Notes: generated by a model from the letters alone, not told the origin. Positions 9,129 to 18,679 are shown, numbered from the stretch's first letter. The stretch: DNA of 47,933 bases from Candidatus Thiodiazotropha sp. 'RUGA' (GCA_016842065.1 JAEPDS010000030.1:1-47933); one strand, 5' to 3'. A program made the numbers and translations.

Positions 9129-11612
9129 CTAACTCGAATCTGCAACTTGGCAACCCGATTCTAGAAACGACACAGTCTGTTCGAGACTCAATGGTGCACT
9201 GAAGAGTTCGCCCTGGTAATCATCCACACCCTCCTGTTTCAACCATGCGAGTTGCATTTCGTTTTCAACCCCTTCCGCGACCACTCTCAGGTCCAGCTCT
9301 TTGCCCATGGTGATCAACGCTCGACAGATACCTTCAGCATAGCGATCATTTGGAATATCCTTGATAAAACTATGATCCAGTTTCAAACAATCAAGTTCGA
9401 AATCTCTGAGATAAGTAAATGCTGAGTAACCGGTACCAAAGTCGTCCACTGCAATTTGAATACCCAGTTTTTTAAGTTTTTTGATGGTGCTCCGACTTAA
9501 CTCGATATCATCTACCAGGCAGCTTTCAGTAATTTCCAACTTCAGCATTCTTGGATTAAAACCAGTCTTGGTAAGGATCGAGGAGACTCTGCCAGGAAAT
9601 TCGATCTGATTGAATTGGTACATAGAGACATTCACATTCAGACTGATCAATTGATCAGTCAACCCTTGGCAAGTCAGTATTTCTCGACAGGCCGTCTCAA
9701 GCACCCAGTCACCCATTTCATTGATCATTCCTGTGCTTTCTAAAATAGGGAGAAATTCGAGTGGCCCTATCACCCCTTGGCTGGGATGGTGCCAACGCAG
9801 TAACGCTTCAAACCCTGTAAAACGGTTATCTTCAATAGTGACCAGTGGCTGATAGTTCAAATGAAATCCATTATTTCTGATAGCCTGAACAATCTCATGT
9901 TCCAGGCGTATATAGCCATCCTGCTGTAAACCTAGTTTATGATGATAGATCTCATAATGTCCCCGACCGCTCTGCTTCGCATGATACATGGCCATATCGG
10001 ACTGTTGAATGAGATTTTCCAAACTATCATCGGCAAAAGGATAGTAGGTAATACCAATACTGCAGCCGATATAGAGTTTTCTACCCTCAATTTCAAAAGG
10101 CTCTTTGAGTGTTTCAATGATCAAGTCTGCCACATGACAAGCACTAACTACTGTATTGATCTGCTCGGTAACCACAACAAACTCATCGCCACCCACCCGT
10201 GCTACGGTATCACCAAGCCTCAGAAGCTTTTTCAAACGCGCTGCCGCTTCTTTCAGCAGACGGTCTCCCACCTGATGTCCGATGCTGTCATTGATTTTCT
10301 TAAATCTATCCAGATCAATAAACAGTACCGCTATCAAATAGTCACCGCGAATCGCCTGTTCCATTGCATGCCTCAAACGATCCCTCAATAATTGTCGATT
10401 TGGCAAATTGGTCAGGCTGTCATACTGAGCGAGATAACGAATACGCGCCTCACTTCGCTTCCGCTCACTGATATCCTGTGCAGCACAGATGACCTGGTTG
10501 TCACCATCCCTCTTTTGTAAAAAGGCTGCAGACAGCGTGACTGGGAGTTGCTCTCCATTCGGCAGACGGTATGCGGTATCTATTGGCTCTGATCCCTGCG
10601 TAACTACCTGATGGAGCCAGGCTTCCACTCGATCAACCTCTTTTCTGGCAATCAGTTTCAAATAGGGTTTACCTATCAGTTCCTCATCCACATTCTGAAG
10701 CATTTCGACTGCAGACTTATTGACCAGCAGCACTTCTCCTTGTTGGGATATTACTGTCAAGGCGTCATGCATATTATTCAGTACATCGTCTAGATACTGA
10801 CGTGAGACAGTGGTTCTTGAAAGATCCAGGCTCATTCGATTAAACGCATCGATCAAATGACCCAACTCATCCTCTCTTTGATGAGCCATTTGTAGACCAT
10901 GATCTCCCTGCCCCACTTGGTAGACTGAATCTGCCAACTGTCTTATTGGTTGAACAAAACGCTTGGCAATCAGTAACGCAAGGAGTAGACCGATGAGTAG
11001 CAGAAACAGTGCAACAACAATTACGATCTTGCCGGTATCTCTTTCGAACTTAACGATAACCTGAGTGAGATCATCCGACATGGTCTCGATCGTATCCAGT
11101 TGGCTTGACAGAGAGAGCCCAATGATTACCCATCCCGTCACTTCATCTGCAATCTGAATCGGTGAGACCAACTCGAGGGTTTTCTTCTTTTGTTGAAGCA
11201 AGGCTTTGTTTTCACGCCCAACCCACTGCAGGATGGTATTGTCCTCAATCCTTTCCCCGTATCGACTCAGCAATTCTGTACCATCATGGACGATGGTACC
11301 TTTGGGATCAAGAACAATGACATACTCGACATCATCGAGTTTGGATACACTTTGCAGAAGTTGAAATATCCCAAGCATATCGTATTCATAAAGTGGATTT
11401 GCCAGATCCTCACTCAATATCATTCCCAGCATATGTATTCTTTTATTGGCTTCTGCGTGCAGTGCACTACCCATAGTCGCTGTACTGGACGTATTGATTC
11501 GAGAGAATACAGAGCTCGATTGAAGGAAAAAGACAAAAGCCAGCACCATCACAACAACAATGATCACCATGCCAAAGGCAATCGTATAGCGATGTAGGAG
11601 TTTTTTTACCAT
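9129..11612 (-). CDS. Membrane-bound PAS-GGDEF-EAL protein (c-di-GMP turnover)
   Basis: The 827-residue protein is built as follows: TM helix at about 12-31, a periplasmic sensor region, a second TM helix near 195-217, HAMP, a PAS domain at about 265-390, then GGDEF and EAL. The cyclase motif is an intact GGDEF at residues 474-478. The phosphodiesterase domain has E602-A-L, LEITES, DDFGTGYS and the KLDHSFI and VVAEGVE blocks, so both activities could be retained; which dominates cannot be read. Its start overlaps the end of the upstream PhnD-like gene by 7 nt, so the two are almost certainly translated together. The natural reading is that the periplasmic binding protein delivers a ligand signal to this sensor. 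It converges with the EthD gene across a 16-nt gap. Confidence 0.92.
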   Translation of the reverse strand: MVKKLLHRYTIAFGMVIIVVVMVLAFVFFLQSSSVFSRINTSSTATMGSALHAEANKRIHMLGMILSEDLANPLYEYDMLGIFQLLQSVSKLDDVEYVIVLDPKGTIVHDGTELLSRYGERIEDNTILQWVGRENKALLQQKKKTLELVSPIQIADEVTGWVIIGLSLSSQLDTIETMSDDLTQVIVKFERDTGKIVIVVALFLLLIGLLLALLIAKRFVQPIRQLADSVYQVGQGDHGLQMAHQREDELGHLIDAFNRMSLDLSRTTVSRQYLDDVLNNMHDALTVISQQGEVLLVNKSAVEMLQNVDEELIGKPYLKLIARKEVDRVEAWLHQVVTQGSEPIDTAYRLPNGEQLPVTLSAAFLQKRDGDNQVICAAQDISERKRSEARIRYLAQYDSLTNLPNRQLLRDRLRHAMEQAIRGDYLIAVLFIDLDRFKKINDSIGHQVGDRLLKEAAARLKKLLRLGDTVARVGGDEFVVVTEQINTVVSACHVADLIIETLKEPFEIEGRKLYIGCSIGITYYPFADDSLENLIQQSDMAMYHAKQSGRGHYEIYHHKLGLQQDGYIRLEHEIVQAIRNNGFHLNYQPLVTIEDNRFTGFEALLRWHHPSQGVIGPLEFLPILESTGMINEMGDWVLETACREILTCQGLTDQLISLNVNVSMYQFNQIEFPGRVSSILTKTGFNPRMLKLEITESCLVDDIELSRSTIKKLKKLGIQIAVDDFGTGYSAFTYLRDFELDCLKLDHSFIKDIPNDRYAEGICRALITMGKELDLRVVAEGVENEMQLAWLKQEGVDDYQGELFSAPLSLEQTVSFLESGCQVADSS

Positions 11613-12517
11613 CCGATCGCTTGATCAACTTTTTTGATCATATTGCGCAAATTGTATACAGCCTTCTTCTGATCTTCAGAGATCCGGTCGAATTTCCTGG
11701 TTCTCTGATAGGCACGCAGAACATGCAAGGCAGCAGGATTATCGTTGCTATCAAGCAGTATCTCAGTCAATCGCTGACGGATCTCAGGTTGCAGATCATG
11801 CCTGACAATCTCCAGCGCCCTTACCATATTGGGTGTGCGATGAAATATTTCAAAATCCTCCCGGTATTTTGCTGGCAGGTGATCCTCTTTGATCCAATCG
11901 TCACTACTGAAAGCACCAGCGTCGACAACGCCTTTATGTACCAGTGTGGCGATATTGATCTCCTCTCTAGAAAACACAAACCCCACACTGTCTGCAGGCG
12001 GCTTATCCCTGGCACTGTTTAACCTGATCAGTTTCAGTCCATGTTCCACCAACTCATTGGCAGGCGCATAAAAAGCCGAGGTCGACGCCGGGTCTTCCAA
12101 AGCAATCACTTTACCCTTTAAGTCCTGCAGATTCCCAATACCCTTTCCCGACAGGCCAAAAAAAACCGTATGGTATTCAGCTACCCCCTTCTTCCACTTT
12201 CTCAAAAGGATTTCAGCACCTGCAACATCATGCAGATAGGCTGCTGCAACCGGTGTTTCGGTAACCCAGTCCACTTCCCCTTGAACAAGCAGATCGGCCA
12301 GATGCTCCTTACTTTTTGCCAAGCGAATTTTGATTTTATCGATACCAAGATCCGTCATTTGATCTGCTACATATTGAGCCATCGGCTTGAGATACCGATA
12401 GTGTTTTTTCGGATTGTGGCTGATTTTCCCAATAACCAGGGTATCCTTTGTATGCGTGTCCGCATGGCTTGGTACAACCATGAGCAGAGCTAACAAGCAA
12501 AACAGTGTGATCTTCAT
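11606..12517 (-). CDS. PhnD-like periplasmic substrate-binding protein
   Basis: This 303-residue protein has a cleavable signal peptide (about residues 1-19, ending in SHA). It belongs to the phosphate/phosphite/phosphonate-binding PhnD family, with an early LVIGKISHNP strand and the ASTSAFYAP ligand-loop region typical of that fold. PhnD proteins normally deliver oxyanions to an ABC importer, but no permease or ATPase gene is present here. Instead the gene overlaps the GGDEF-EAL gene by 7 nt and follows a porin gene on the same strand. A role as a sensor-coupled binding protein is therefore more likely than uptake. That is inference; the ligand, phosphonate or another anion, is not known. 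Confidence 0.8.
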   Translation of the reverse strand: MKITLFCLLALLMVVPSHADTHTKDTLVIGKISHNPKKHYRYLKPMAQYVADQMTDLGIDKIKIRLAKSKEHLADLLVQGEVDWVTETPVAAAYLHDVAGAEILLRKWKKGVAEYHTVFFGLSGKGIGNLQDLKGKVIALEDPASTSAFYAPANELVEHGLKLIRLNSARDKPPADSVGFVFSREEINIATLVHKGVVDAGAFSSDDWIKEDHLPAKYREDFEIFHRTPNMVRALEIVRHDLQPEIRQRLTEILLDSNDNPAALHVLRAYQRTRKFDRISEDQKKAVYNLRNMIKKVDQAIGW

Positions 12518-12561
12518 GAGGTATCTACTTAATTGTAACCATCAAACTCTCTAACTGAATC

Positions 12562-13857
12562 TTAAAAATCAACCTGAGCGCGAAGTTGTACTATTTTAGG
12601 TTCGTCCTCATTTTCCAGATCGCCATCAGCATCTGCAAATTCATCATTCTTAACCAGACTGTAGTTCAACATGAAGCGCAACTGAGGTTTGTAATACCAG
12701 TTCACACCAACAGTGATTTGATCGCTATTCCCCCCTTCCACATCCTGATCAGTCAGGTCAAGTGTGCTATATCTCAAGGCCAACTCCACTGCACCTTGTT
12801 CACTGAGTGGCTTAACACGACCAAAACGAGCCGGTTGGTGCTTATAGTGCCTACTCTCTCCTGTCGGGAACCAACTTGCCTGGACATACCAGCCACTGAA
12901 CTCGACATCCGTATCATCATCCCTTTCAAGATTGGATGCCATCCACTCCGCCTGGATTGAAGTCTCGCCATAAACCCAGGCTGTCTCCAGTCCAACCATT
13001 GTCAGGGTTCTGCTCTGTTTGATTTTACCGGTATCCAGATAACGGACATCGGTTAAATGGGATTCAGGCCGAATATCTACGCGATACGCCTCTTCATCGT
13101 CGAGTTTTCGATGTGCGGCCGAAACGCCAAAATGCACTACTGAGCGTTCAGTGGCAATTGGTGCATAGGTCGCTCTTGTAGAAACCCCCCAACCCTCATC
13201 ACCCTCGTCATCCGAATCATCGTTGAAATCATCACCGAAGATTCCGGCTGCCAGACTAAGCTGCTCACCATACCATTGCAGACCCAAGCCCATATTCCGC
13301 CCTGGTACCAGAGCATTCGGCAATGCACGCTCCATAAAGGTTAGATGCTTCCTGCTGGTAAGCTCTTCCAAACTGAATGGCTCCTTGAAGTGGCCCAGGA
13401 TAAACCGCCAGGGGTGTTGGGCATCATAGGCAAACCAGGCATCCTTCATATCAGCATCACCATCAGCAAAATCAACGCTCAGTTCGTAGATGATGTCTGC
13501 GAATAACCGTCCTTCCATATCAAGCCTGGCACTTCGGATTTCCGTACCATTACCAAGACTGTTTTTGTCTTCATCGTAGTAAGCTGCATCCAAAAGCAAT
13601 CTACCCCCGATGATCGCGAAGAACTCACCATCTGAAGAGACTATCTCCACTCCGCCTCTGGTTGAGGTGAAAGTGTCGTGGTCACGCTCAACAGATCGGT
13701 TACTCAGCGGTTCGGATTGGGCTAATAGCAAACTGTGATTACCAGTTTGACTCTCATGCCCATTCTGCCTATTGGGCGGGTTCCCATCTACTGGCTGAGC
13801 AGCCAAGAGACTGAAGGACAACAGAAACAGCAGCAAAAACAGGTTTAGCTTGGACAT
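12562..13857 (-). CDS. OprO/OprP-like porin (Porin_O_P family)
   Basis: This 431-residue outer-membrane beta-barrel protein has an N-terminal signal peptide (about 1-20, ending in LLAA). The barrel starts with FAIIGGRLLLDAAYYDED and runs through alternating amphipathic strands to a terminal Phe in RAQVDF, the usual outer-membrane insertion signal. The strand pattern and the FILGHFKEPFSLEELTS block are typical of the phosphate/pyrophosphate-selective Porin_O_P family. The loops are unusually rich in Asp and Glu (for example DDFNDDSDDEGDEG), so anion selectivity should not be assumed. It lies 44 nt upstream of the PhnD-like gene on the same strand, which suggests an operon of porin, binding protein and c-di-GMP sensor. 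Confidence 0.8.
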   Translation of the reverse strand: MSKLNLFLLLFLLSFSLLAAQPVDGNPPNRQNGHESQTGNHSLLLAQSEPLSNRSVERDHDTFTSTRGGVEIVSSDGEFFAIIGGRLLLDAAYYDEDKNSLGNGTEIRSARLDMEGRLFADIIYELSVDFADGDADMKDAWFAYDAQHPWRFILGHFKEPFSLEELTSRKHLTFMERALPNALVPGRNMGLGLQWYGEQLSLAAGIFGDDFNDDSDDEGDEGWGVSTRATYAPIATERSVVHFGVSAAHRKLDDEEAYRVDIRPESHLTDVRYLDTGKIKQSRTLTMVGLETAWVYGETSIQAEWMASNLERDDDTDVEFSGWYVQASWFPTGESRHYKHQPARFGRVKPLSEQGAVELALRYSTLDLTDQDVEGGNSDQITVGVNWYYKPQLRFMLNYSLVKNDEFADADGDLENEDEPKIVQLRAQVDF

Positions 13858-13930
13858 GGTACACTCGATTTAATGGGGTTGATTCCAATTTTTGACCCTC
13901 CATGATCCTTACTTGCCATTGAGATGTTGA

Positions 13931-14710
13931 TCAATGACCCGCCTGAGGAAAGCAGCGGTAGTAGTTTTCTGATGTCTGCGCAGCCACCTCATCGATACTC
14001 AAGCCTTTGATCTCAGCCACGCACTCTGCCACCTGTTGAACATAGATTGGCTGATTAGGCTTGCCTCGATAGGGCACAGGGGCAAGATAGGGTGAGTCTG
14101 TTTCAATCAGTAGCTGCTGCATCGGCACCTGCTTCACCACGTCACGCAAATCAGCAGCATTCTTAAAGGTAATGATGCCTGAAAAAGAGATAAAGAAGCC
14201 CATCTCCAACGCCCGCTCCGCCATCGACCAGTTTTCTGTGAAACAGTGCATAACGCCACCAGCCTGATCAGCGCCCTGGGACTGCATGATGCTGAGTGTA
14301 TCCTCTCTGGCATCCCGGGTATGGATGATCAGTGGCAGATCGGCCTGTTTGGCCGCCTCGATATGTTGCCGAAAACGGTTACGCTGCCAATCCAAATCAC
14401 CTTTACCGTGAAAATAGTCGAGGCCGGTTTCACCAATCGCAACCACCTTCGGGTGTTGAGCCAGTTCAAGCAGTTCATCCGGGCTAGGATCGTGCCGCTC
14501 GCGGTCGTTGGGATGCACACCAACCGATACGGAGATCTGAGGATAGGATTCGACCAATGAGACCATCGATGGCCAGGACTCCAGGTCGATGGAGACACAG
14601 AGCATATGGCTGATTCCGCTATCCAGGGTTGATGCGACGAACTGACCGAAGTCATTCGCATAATGATCGAGTGCTACCCGGTCAAGGTGGCAATGTGAGT
14701 CAACAAGCAT
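13931..14710 (-). CDS. tatD: TatD-family metal-dependent hydrolase (YcfH-like)
   Basis: This 259-residue TIM-barrel metallohydrolase has the N-terminal metal-binding DSHCHLD (His6, His8), a GETGLDY glutamate, the IHTRDA and HCFTE histidines and the late ETDSPYLAP aspartate, all in TatD/YcfH order. Members have been linked to 3'-5' exonuclease or D-aminoacyl-tRNA deacylase activity. It closes the conserved pabC-mltG-tmk-holB-pilZ-tatD run, as in E. coli (ycfH) and Pseudomonas. The 102-nt gap before it holds a TATAAAAT box, but no good -35 element was seen, so a separate promoter is uncertain. Confidence 0.88.
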   Translation of the reverse strand: MLVDSHCHLDRVALDHYANDFGQFVASTLDSGISHMLCVSIDLESWPSMVSLVESYPQISVSVGVHPNDRERHDPSPDELLELAQHPKVVAIGETGLDYFHGKGDLDWQRNRFRQHIEAAKQADLPLIIHTRDAREDTLSIMQSQGADQAGGVMHCFTENWSMAERALEMGFFISFSGIITFKNAADLRDVVKQVPMQQLLIETDSPYLAPVPYRGKPNQPIYVQQVAECVAEIKGLSIDEVAAQTSENYYRCFPQAGH

Positions 14711-14812
14711 AGTAGAGTCTCGGGCTGTGGGGCAGCTATTTTATAGCGACGCCATCATCCTTGGAAGGTCATTCGGGCGGGGATTCGATAAAGAGTTGGC
14801 AACCAACCGGAA

Positions 14813-15160
14813 TCAGAGCGTATGGGTCGGCCGATCTGATTTGAGCGCACCGGCCAGATAGGTCTCAATCTTGTTACGCGCCGCACCGCCGTCCTGGTCG
14901 CTGAACTGGACACCGATCCCGGCCGCCCGGTTACCCTCGGCGCCCACTGGTGTGATCCAGATGATTTTTCCTGCTACAGGGAGGCGCTCGGCCTCATCCA
15001 TCAGGGTCAGTAGCATAAAGACTTCATCACCGAGACGGTACTGTTTGGTGGTGGGTATGAAAAGACCGCCAAATTCCACAAACTGCATATAGGCCGCATA
15101 CAAGGCGTTTTTATCCTTGATGGTTAGCGAGAGAATTCCTTGTTTTGGTCCACCAGCCAT
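14813..15160 (-). CDS. pilZ: PilZ domain protein of type IV pilus assembly
   Basis: This single-domain PilZ protein of 115 residues starts MAGGPKQGILSL and continues with the GGLFIPT and GKIIWITP strands characteristic of pilus PilZ. In Pseudomonas and Xanthomonas the protein encoded between holB and tatD is required for type IV pilus assembly and lacks c-di-GMP binding. The RxxxR motif needed for c-di-GMP is likewise not visible here. It lies 17 nt after holB on the same strand. Role by family and synteny is secure; the pilus genes themselves are outside the window. Confidence 0.88.
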   Translation of the reverse strand: MAGGPKQGILSLTIKDKNALYAAYMQFVEFGGLFIPTTKQYRLGDEVFMLLTLMDEAERLPVAGKIIWITPVGAEGNRAAGIGVQFSDQDGGAARNKIETYLAGALKSDRPTHTL

Positions 15161-15177
15161 AAGTTACCTGACCTGAT

Positions 15178-16182
15178 TCAGGCACCCTGTCTTGAACAGG
15201 CCTGCCATTCGATAAGTAGTTTTTCCAGCGTCAATTGCAGATTGATATTGCTATCGGTGAGAGCCCTAACTGCGTAGAGTTTCTTCAGATAGCTTTGTAT
15301 CGCCCTTGAGTTTAACTTGTCGGCTGTCTTCTGCAAAGCTTGAGCCCGGTCCGGATTAGACAGTGCTGCCCCAGAGGATGAGACTTTCAGTCTCTGGATA
15401 TCGATAACCCAGCCAATTAGCCACTCAATCAATAACTTATAGTCAAATTTTTGCCAGATGCCGGCCAATTTGACCGGATCGAGACGCTCATCACTCAATG
15501 CCAGAAACTGATTCAGCATCTCACTGCGACTCTCAAGCAGGGTTTTGTCATTTAACGCCAGGGCCTTGAGTGGCGCACCGTTGGCCAATCCCAGCAGCAG
15601 AGCGGGATCTGCATGCTCTACCTTGCCGCTTAGCCACGCCAGGGCCTGAGTCCGCTGAGGCGGGTGAAACACCACCGACTGACAACGACTTCGAATGGTC
15701 GGTAACAATCTGGCAGGTTGATCCGTCAATAGCAGGATGAGCGTCCCGGAAGTGGGCTCTTCGAGGGTTTTCAGCAAGCTGTTTGCCGCCCCGTTGGTCA
15801 TCCGGTGGGCCGGTTGAATGCCGATCACCTTATATTTTGCGGAGTGGGCAGTCAGAGCAGCGGAACTGGTAAGCGCCCGGATTGCGTCGATTTTAATCTC
15901 GCCACTCTTACTCCCCTCCTCTGGTCCGATCCACTGCAGATCCGGGTGGTTACCGGCCTGGATCAAGTGGCAGTGCTGACAAGTGCCACAAGCTTGACCC
16001 GATTCACTGGGATGACTGCAGAGCAGGGATTGGGCAAAGCTCAGGGCGAACTGCTGTTTGCCGAGTCCTGGGGGACCGCTGAGTAGCAACGCATGGGACA
16101 AGCGTCCCTGGTTGAGAGACTGTTGCAATTGTTGCCACTGCTGTTGGTGCCAGGGCATGGGGCTGTAGCCCATCTCAGCCAC
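15178..16182 (-). CDS. holB: DNA polymerase III subunit delta-prime
   Basis: HolB is part of the clamp loader that places the beta sliding clamp on DNA. The AAA+ core starts with SHALLLSGPPGLGKQQFALS (Walker A GPPGLGKQ) and carries the zinc-module cysteines in C-x(8)-CGTCQHC. A central LLKTLEEPTSGTLILLLTD block (sensor region) and a C-terminal collar domain follow. It overlaps tmk by a few bases. Two starts are possible: the GTG at 16182 with GGAG 7 nt upstream, and the ATG at 16173 immediately after the tmk stop. They differ by three residues. Genes on both sides are as in other gammaproteobacteria. Confidence 0.9.
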   Translation of the reverse strand: MAEMGYSPMPWHQQQWQQLQQSLNQGRLSHALLLSGPPGLGKQQFALSFAQSLLCSHPSESGQACGTCQHCHLIQAGNHPDLQWIGPEEGSKSGEIKIDAIRALTSSAALTAHSAKYKVIGIQPAHRMTNGAANSLLKTLEEPTSGTLILLLTDQPARLLPTIRSRCQSVVFHPPQRTQALAWLSGKVEHADPALLLGLANGAPLKALALNDKTLLESRSEMLNQFLALSDERLDPVKLAGIWQKFDYKLLIEWLIGWVIDIQRLKVSSSGAALSNPDRAQALQKTADKLNSRAIQSYLKKLYAVRALTDSNINLQLTLEKLLIEWQACSRQGA

Positions 16183-16819
16183 CGCTCTGCTCCAGAAAAG
16201 CGCTCACGACGCGATTGATCTGTTGCTGGACGGTTTGCAACGGTTTTGAAGCATCGACAATTTTGACCCGATGCGGCTCCCTGGCGGCAATCTCCAGATA
16301 GCCAGCCCTGACCTTCTCGAAAAAACTCATCTCCTGTTTCTCGAAACGATCCGGTTCGGATCTTTGCCCGGCCCGGGCCAGCCCCTGTTCCACAGGCAGA
16401 TCCAATAACAGGGTTAAATCGGGGCGAAGCCCGCCCTGCACAAATTGCTCTAGAGAGGCGATACGATCACTGGCAAGTCCACGCCCGGCACCCTGGTAGG
16501 CGTAGCTGGCATCGGTAAAACGATCACACAAGACCCACTGGCCCTGTTGCAATGCGGGTATGATCTTCTGCTGCAGGTGCTCAGCGCGGGCCGCAAACAT
16601 CAGCAGCAACTCCGTATCATCGGCCATCCCGGTATGCTGATGCCCCAGCAGCAGATCCCTGATCGCTTCACCCAGCGGGGTTCCACCGGGTTCACGGGTA
16701 AACACGACCTGTTTGCCCGCAGAATTGAGAAGATTACGGATAAAATCCAGATTACTGCTCTTGCCCGCACCCTCACCGCCTTCAACGGTAATGAATCGTC
16801 CTTTCAACGTCTTGCTCAT
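16175..16819 (-). CDS. tmk: Thymidylate kinase
   Basis: Tmk phosphorylates dTMP to dTDP with ATP, an essential step in dTTP synthesis. The 214-residue protein shows the P-loop EGGEGAGKSS near residues 13-22, the DR motif in VLCDRFTDAS, and the lid region with TREPGGTP, in the usual order. The length matches bacterial Tmk. Its start overlaps the mltG stop by 4 nt and its end overlaps holB, so the three are cotranslated. This is the normal position for tmk in gammaproteobacteria. Confidence 0.95.
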   Translation of the reverse strand: MSKTLKGRFITVEGGEGAGKSSNLDFIRNLLNSAGKQVVFTREPGGTPLGEAIRDLLLGHQHTGMADDTELLLMFAARAEHLQQKIIPALQQGQWVLCDRFTDASYAYQGAGRGLASDRIASLEQFVQGGLRPDLTLLLDLPVEQGLARAGQRSEPDRFEKQEMSFFEKVRAGYLEIAAREPHRVKIVDASKPLQTVQQQINRVVSAFLEQSGG

Positions 16820-17811
16820 CGCTTTAACTGATACTTTCGGACTGCATTGTTGTGCTCTTTCAGCGTTTCTGAAAAGTAGTGGCCACCCTCACCTGTCGCC
16901 ACAAAATAGAGTGACTTGCCCGCTTTTGGATTGAGTGCCGCGTCAATTGCCGCACCGCTTGGCATGGCAATGGGGGTAGGCGTCAGGCCCTTACGGGTAT
17001 AGGTGTTATAGGGTGTGTCACGGGTCAGATCCCGCTTGCGTATATTGCCATCATAGCGTTCACCCATGCCATAGATCACGGTTGGATCGGTCTGTAACAG
17101 CATCCCTTTCTTAAGCCGCCTGACGAACACGCCGGCTATCTCCTCACGCTCATGTGGCAAGCCGGTCTCGCGCTCAATGATGGAAGCGAGTATCAATGCA
17201 TCATAGGGCGTTTTCAACGGCAGATCAGAGGCCCGTTTTGCCCAGGCCTGCTGCAATGTCTTCTGCATTCGCCGATAGGCCCGTTGCAGGAACTCCGCAT
17301 CCGTGGTGCCCCTGGGAAAATGGTAGGTATCGGGATAGAAACGCCCTTCGGGATGTTCATCTTCATAACCCAGACGTGCCATGATCTGTTGATCATCCAA
17401 TTCTTCCAGGGTTTTATTCAGCACAGGATTTGCCCGAACAGCCTTCACCAACTGCCGGAATGTCCACCCTTCGATGATGGTGAGTGAATGCTGTACCACT
17501 CTTGCCGAGCTGAAGATTTGCAGCAGTTTTGTCGGCGTGGTCTCTGCAGGCAGGTAGTACTCCCCGGCTTTGAGCTGACCCGCCTGACCACTCCAGCGGG
17601 CCAATATCTCGAGCAGTATCGGCTTTTGAATGATCTCCTTTTGTTGCAGATCATCAGCCAGCGCTCTCAGGCTGGTACCCGTTTGTAGATGATAATTAAT
17701 GCCTGAAGGTGGCAGATTCAGAGGTTGATGCACAAAATCGTCGTATTCAAGCCATCCCCAGGCCATGAGGAGGCTTACTACAAAGATTGTGATGCCTAAC
17801 AGTCTGTTCAT
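16816..17811 (-). CDS. mltG: Endolytic murein transglycosylase MltG (YceG)
   Basis: MltG cleaves nascent peptidoglycan strands and is proposed to terminate glycan synthesis. The 331-residue protein has one N-terminal membrane helix (about 4-22), a LysM-like region (GTSLRALADDL), and the YceG core. The catalytic Glu lies in ASIIERETG, and the conserved QTDPTVIYG and TPYNTYTRKGLTPTPI blocks follow. It sits between pabC (31-nt gap) and tmk (4-nt overlap), as in E. coli. Confidence 0.93.
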   Translation of the reverse strand: MNRLLGITIFVVSLLMAWGWLEYDDFVHQPLNLPPSGINYHLQTGTSLRALADDLQQKEIIQKPILLEILARWSGQAGQLKAGEYYLPAETTPTKLLQIFSSARVVQHSLTIIEGWTFRQLVKAVRANPVLNKTLEELDDQQIMARLGYEDEHPEGRFYPDTYHFPRGTTDAEFLQRAYRRMQKTLQQAWAKRASDLPLKTPYDALILASIIERETGLPHEREEIAGVFVRRLKKGMLLQTDPTVIYGMGERYDGNIRKRDLTRDTPYNTYTRKGLTPTPIAMPSGAAIDAALNPKAGKSLYFVATGEGGHYFSETLKEHNNAVRKYQLKR

Positions 17812-17842
17812 GCTCCACTCATTTCAGGGTCGGTTAATCGCT

Positions 17843-18679
17843 TCATCCTGCAGCAAGATAGCTACGTCCGATGAACATCATCAGTTCTGGCGGGATTTTT
17901 TTCAATTCATAGACCGTCTGCTCAAAGCGTACCACAGGACAAAGCCCCATGATGGCATTGGTCATGAACAGAGCATCACTCTGTTTCAGGTCGTCAACGG
18001 ATAGCTCGGCGAGCCTGGGTTTCAGAGAAAATTGCTCTGCAGATTCGAGTACCAACTCTCGCACAACGCCGGCGACACCAGTCGTTGAAAGCCTTGGTGT
18101 CAGCAGCTGATCCCCTTTCAGCAAAAACAGATTGGACTGGGTTCCGCAAACAACCCGATCCTGCTGATCCAGCATCAGACCTTCAGCGATGTCAGGCTCA
18201 TCCCACTCGGCTCTGGCCAACACTTGTTCCAGCCGATTGAGATGCTTGATGCCGGCCAGTTGGGTTTGGTTTGACAGACGGGTCTCGCAGAGCCGAATTT
18301 CGATTCCCTTTTCATACCACTCTGCCGGATAGTCGGGCCAGGGATGGATGGAGAGAATGCGTCTCGGATGACAGGGTGAAGGTGGACGATAGCCTCGACC
18401 GCCACTGCCCCGGGTCACGACGATTTTCAGAACTGCGCTGGTCTGTCCGGCCGCTAACTGGAGAGCTTCCTGCCAGAGCTGCTGTTTATCTGTGGGAGTG
18501 AAACCAAGAACCTGTTCACCTTTTTCCAGCCGCGCCATGTGGCGTTGCCAGAGACAGGGAAGACCGTCCTTTACGGCGATGGTCTCAAACAGACCATCAC
18601 CATATTGCAGACCACGATCCGTGATGGGTATCCGGTCTGCTGGTAATCCGTCAATCAGCAACAGAGATCTTCGAAGCAA
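17843..18679 (-). CDS. pabC: Aminodeoxychorismate lyase
   Basis: PabC is a PLP-dependent fold-IV enzyme that converts 4-amino-4-deoxychorismate to p-aminobenzoate and pyruvate for folate synthesis. Family features are DRGLQYGDGLFETI near residue 22, the catalytic Lys in GIKHLNRLEQVLAR, and the LMLDQQDRVVCGTQSNLFLL block. The gene abuts the fabF stop without a gap. The only available starts in this region are TTG codons: 18679, or 18661, which would remove six residues. The latter is closer to where E. coli PabC begins relative to the IDG motif, and neither has a strong ribosome binding site. Low translation from a TTG start would suit an enzyme needed in small amounts. Confidence 0.88.
   Translation of the reverse strand: MLRRSLLLIDGLPADRIPITDRGLQYGDGLFETIAVKDGLPCLWQRHMARLEKGEQVLGFTPTDKQQLWQEALQLAAGQTSAVLKIVVTRGSGGRGYRPPSPCHPRRILSIHPWPDYPAEWYEKGIEIRLCETRLSNQTQLAGIKHLNRLEQVLARAEWDEPDIAEGLMLDQQDRVVCGTQSNLFLLKGDQLLTPRLSTTGVAGVVRELVLESAEQFSLKPRLAELSVDDLKQSDALFMTNAIMGLCPVVRFEQTVYELKKIPPELMMFIGRSYLAAG

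Noticed and set aside
11606-12517. Phosphonate ABC importer
   Set aside because: Only the binding protein is present; neither permease nor ATPase genes lie nearby.
14711-14812. TATAAAAT before tatD as a separate promoter
   Set aside because: No acceptable -35 element at the right distance.
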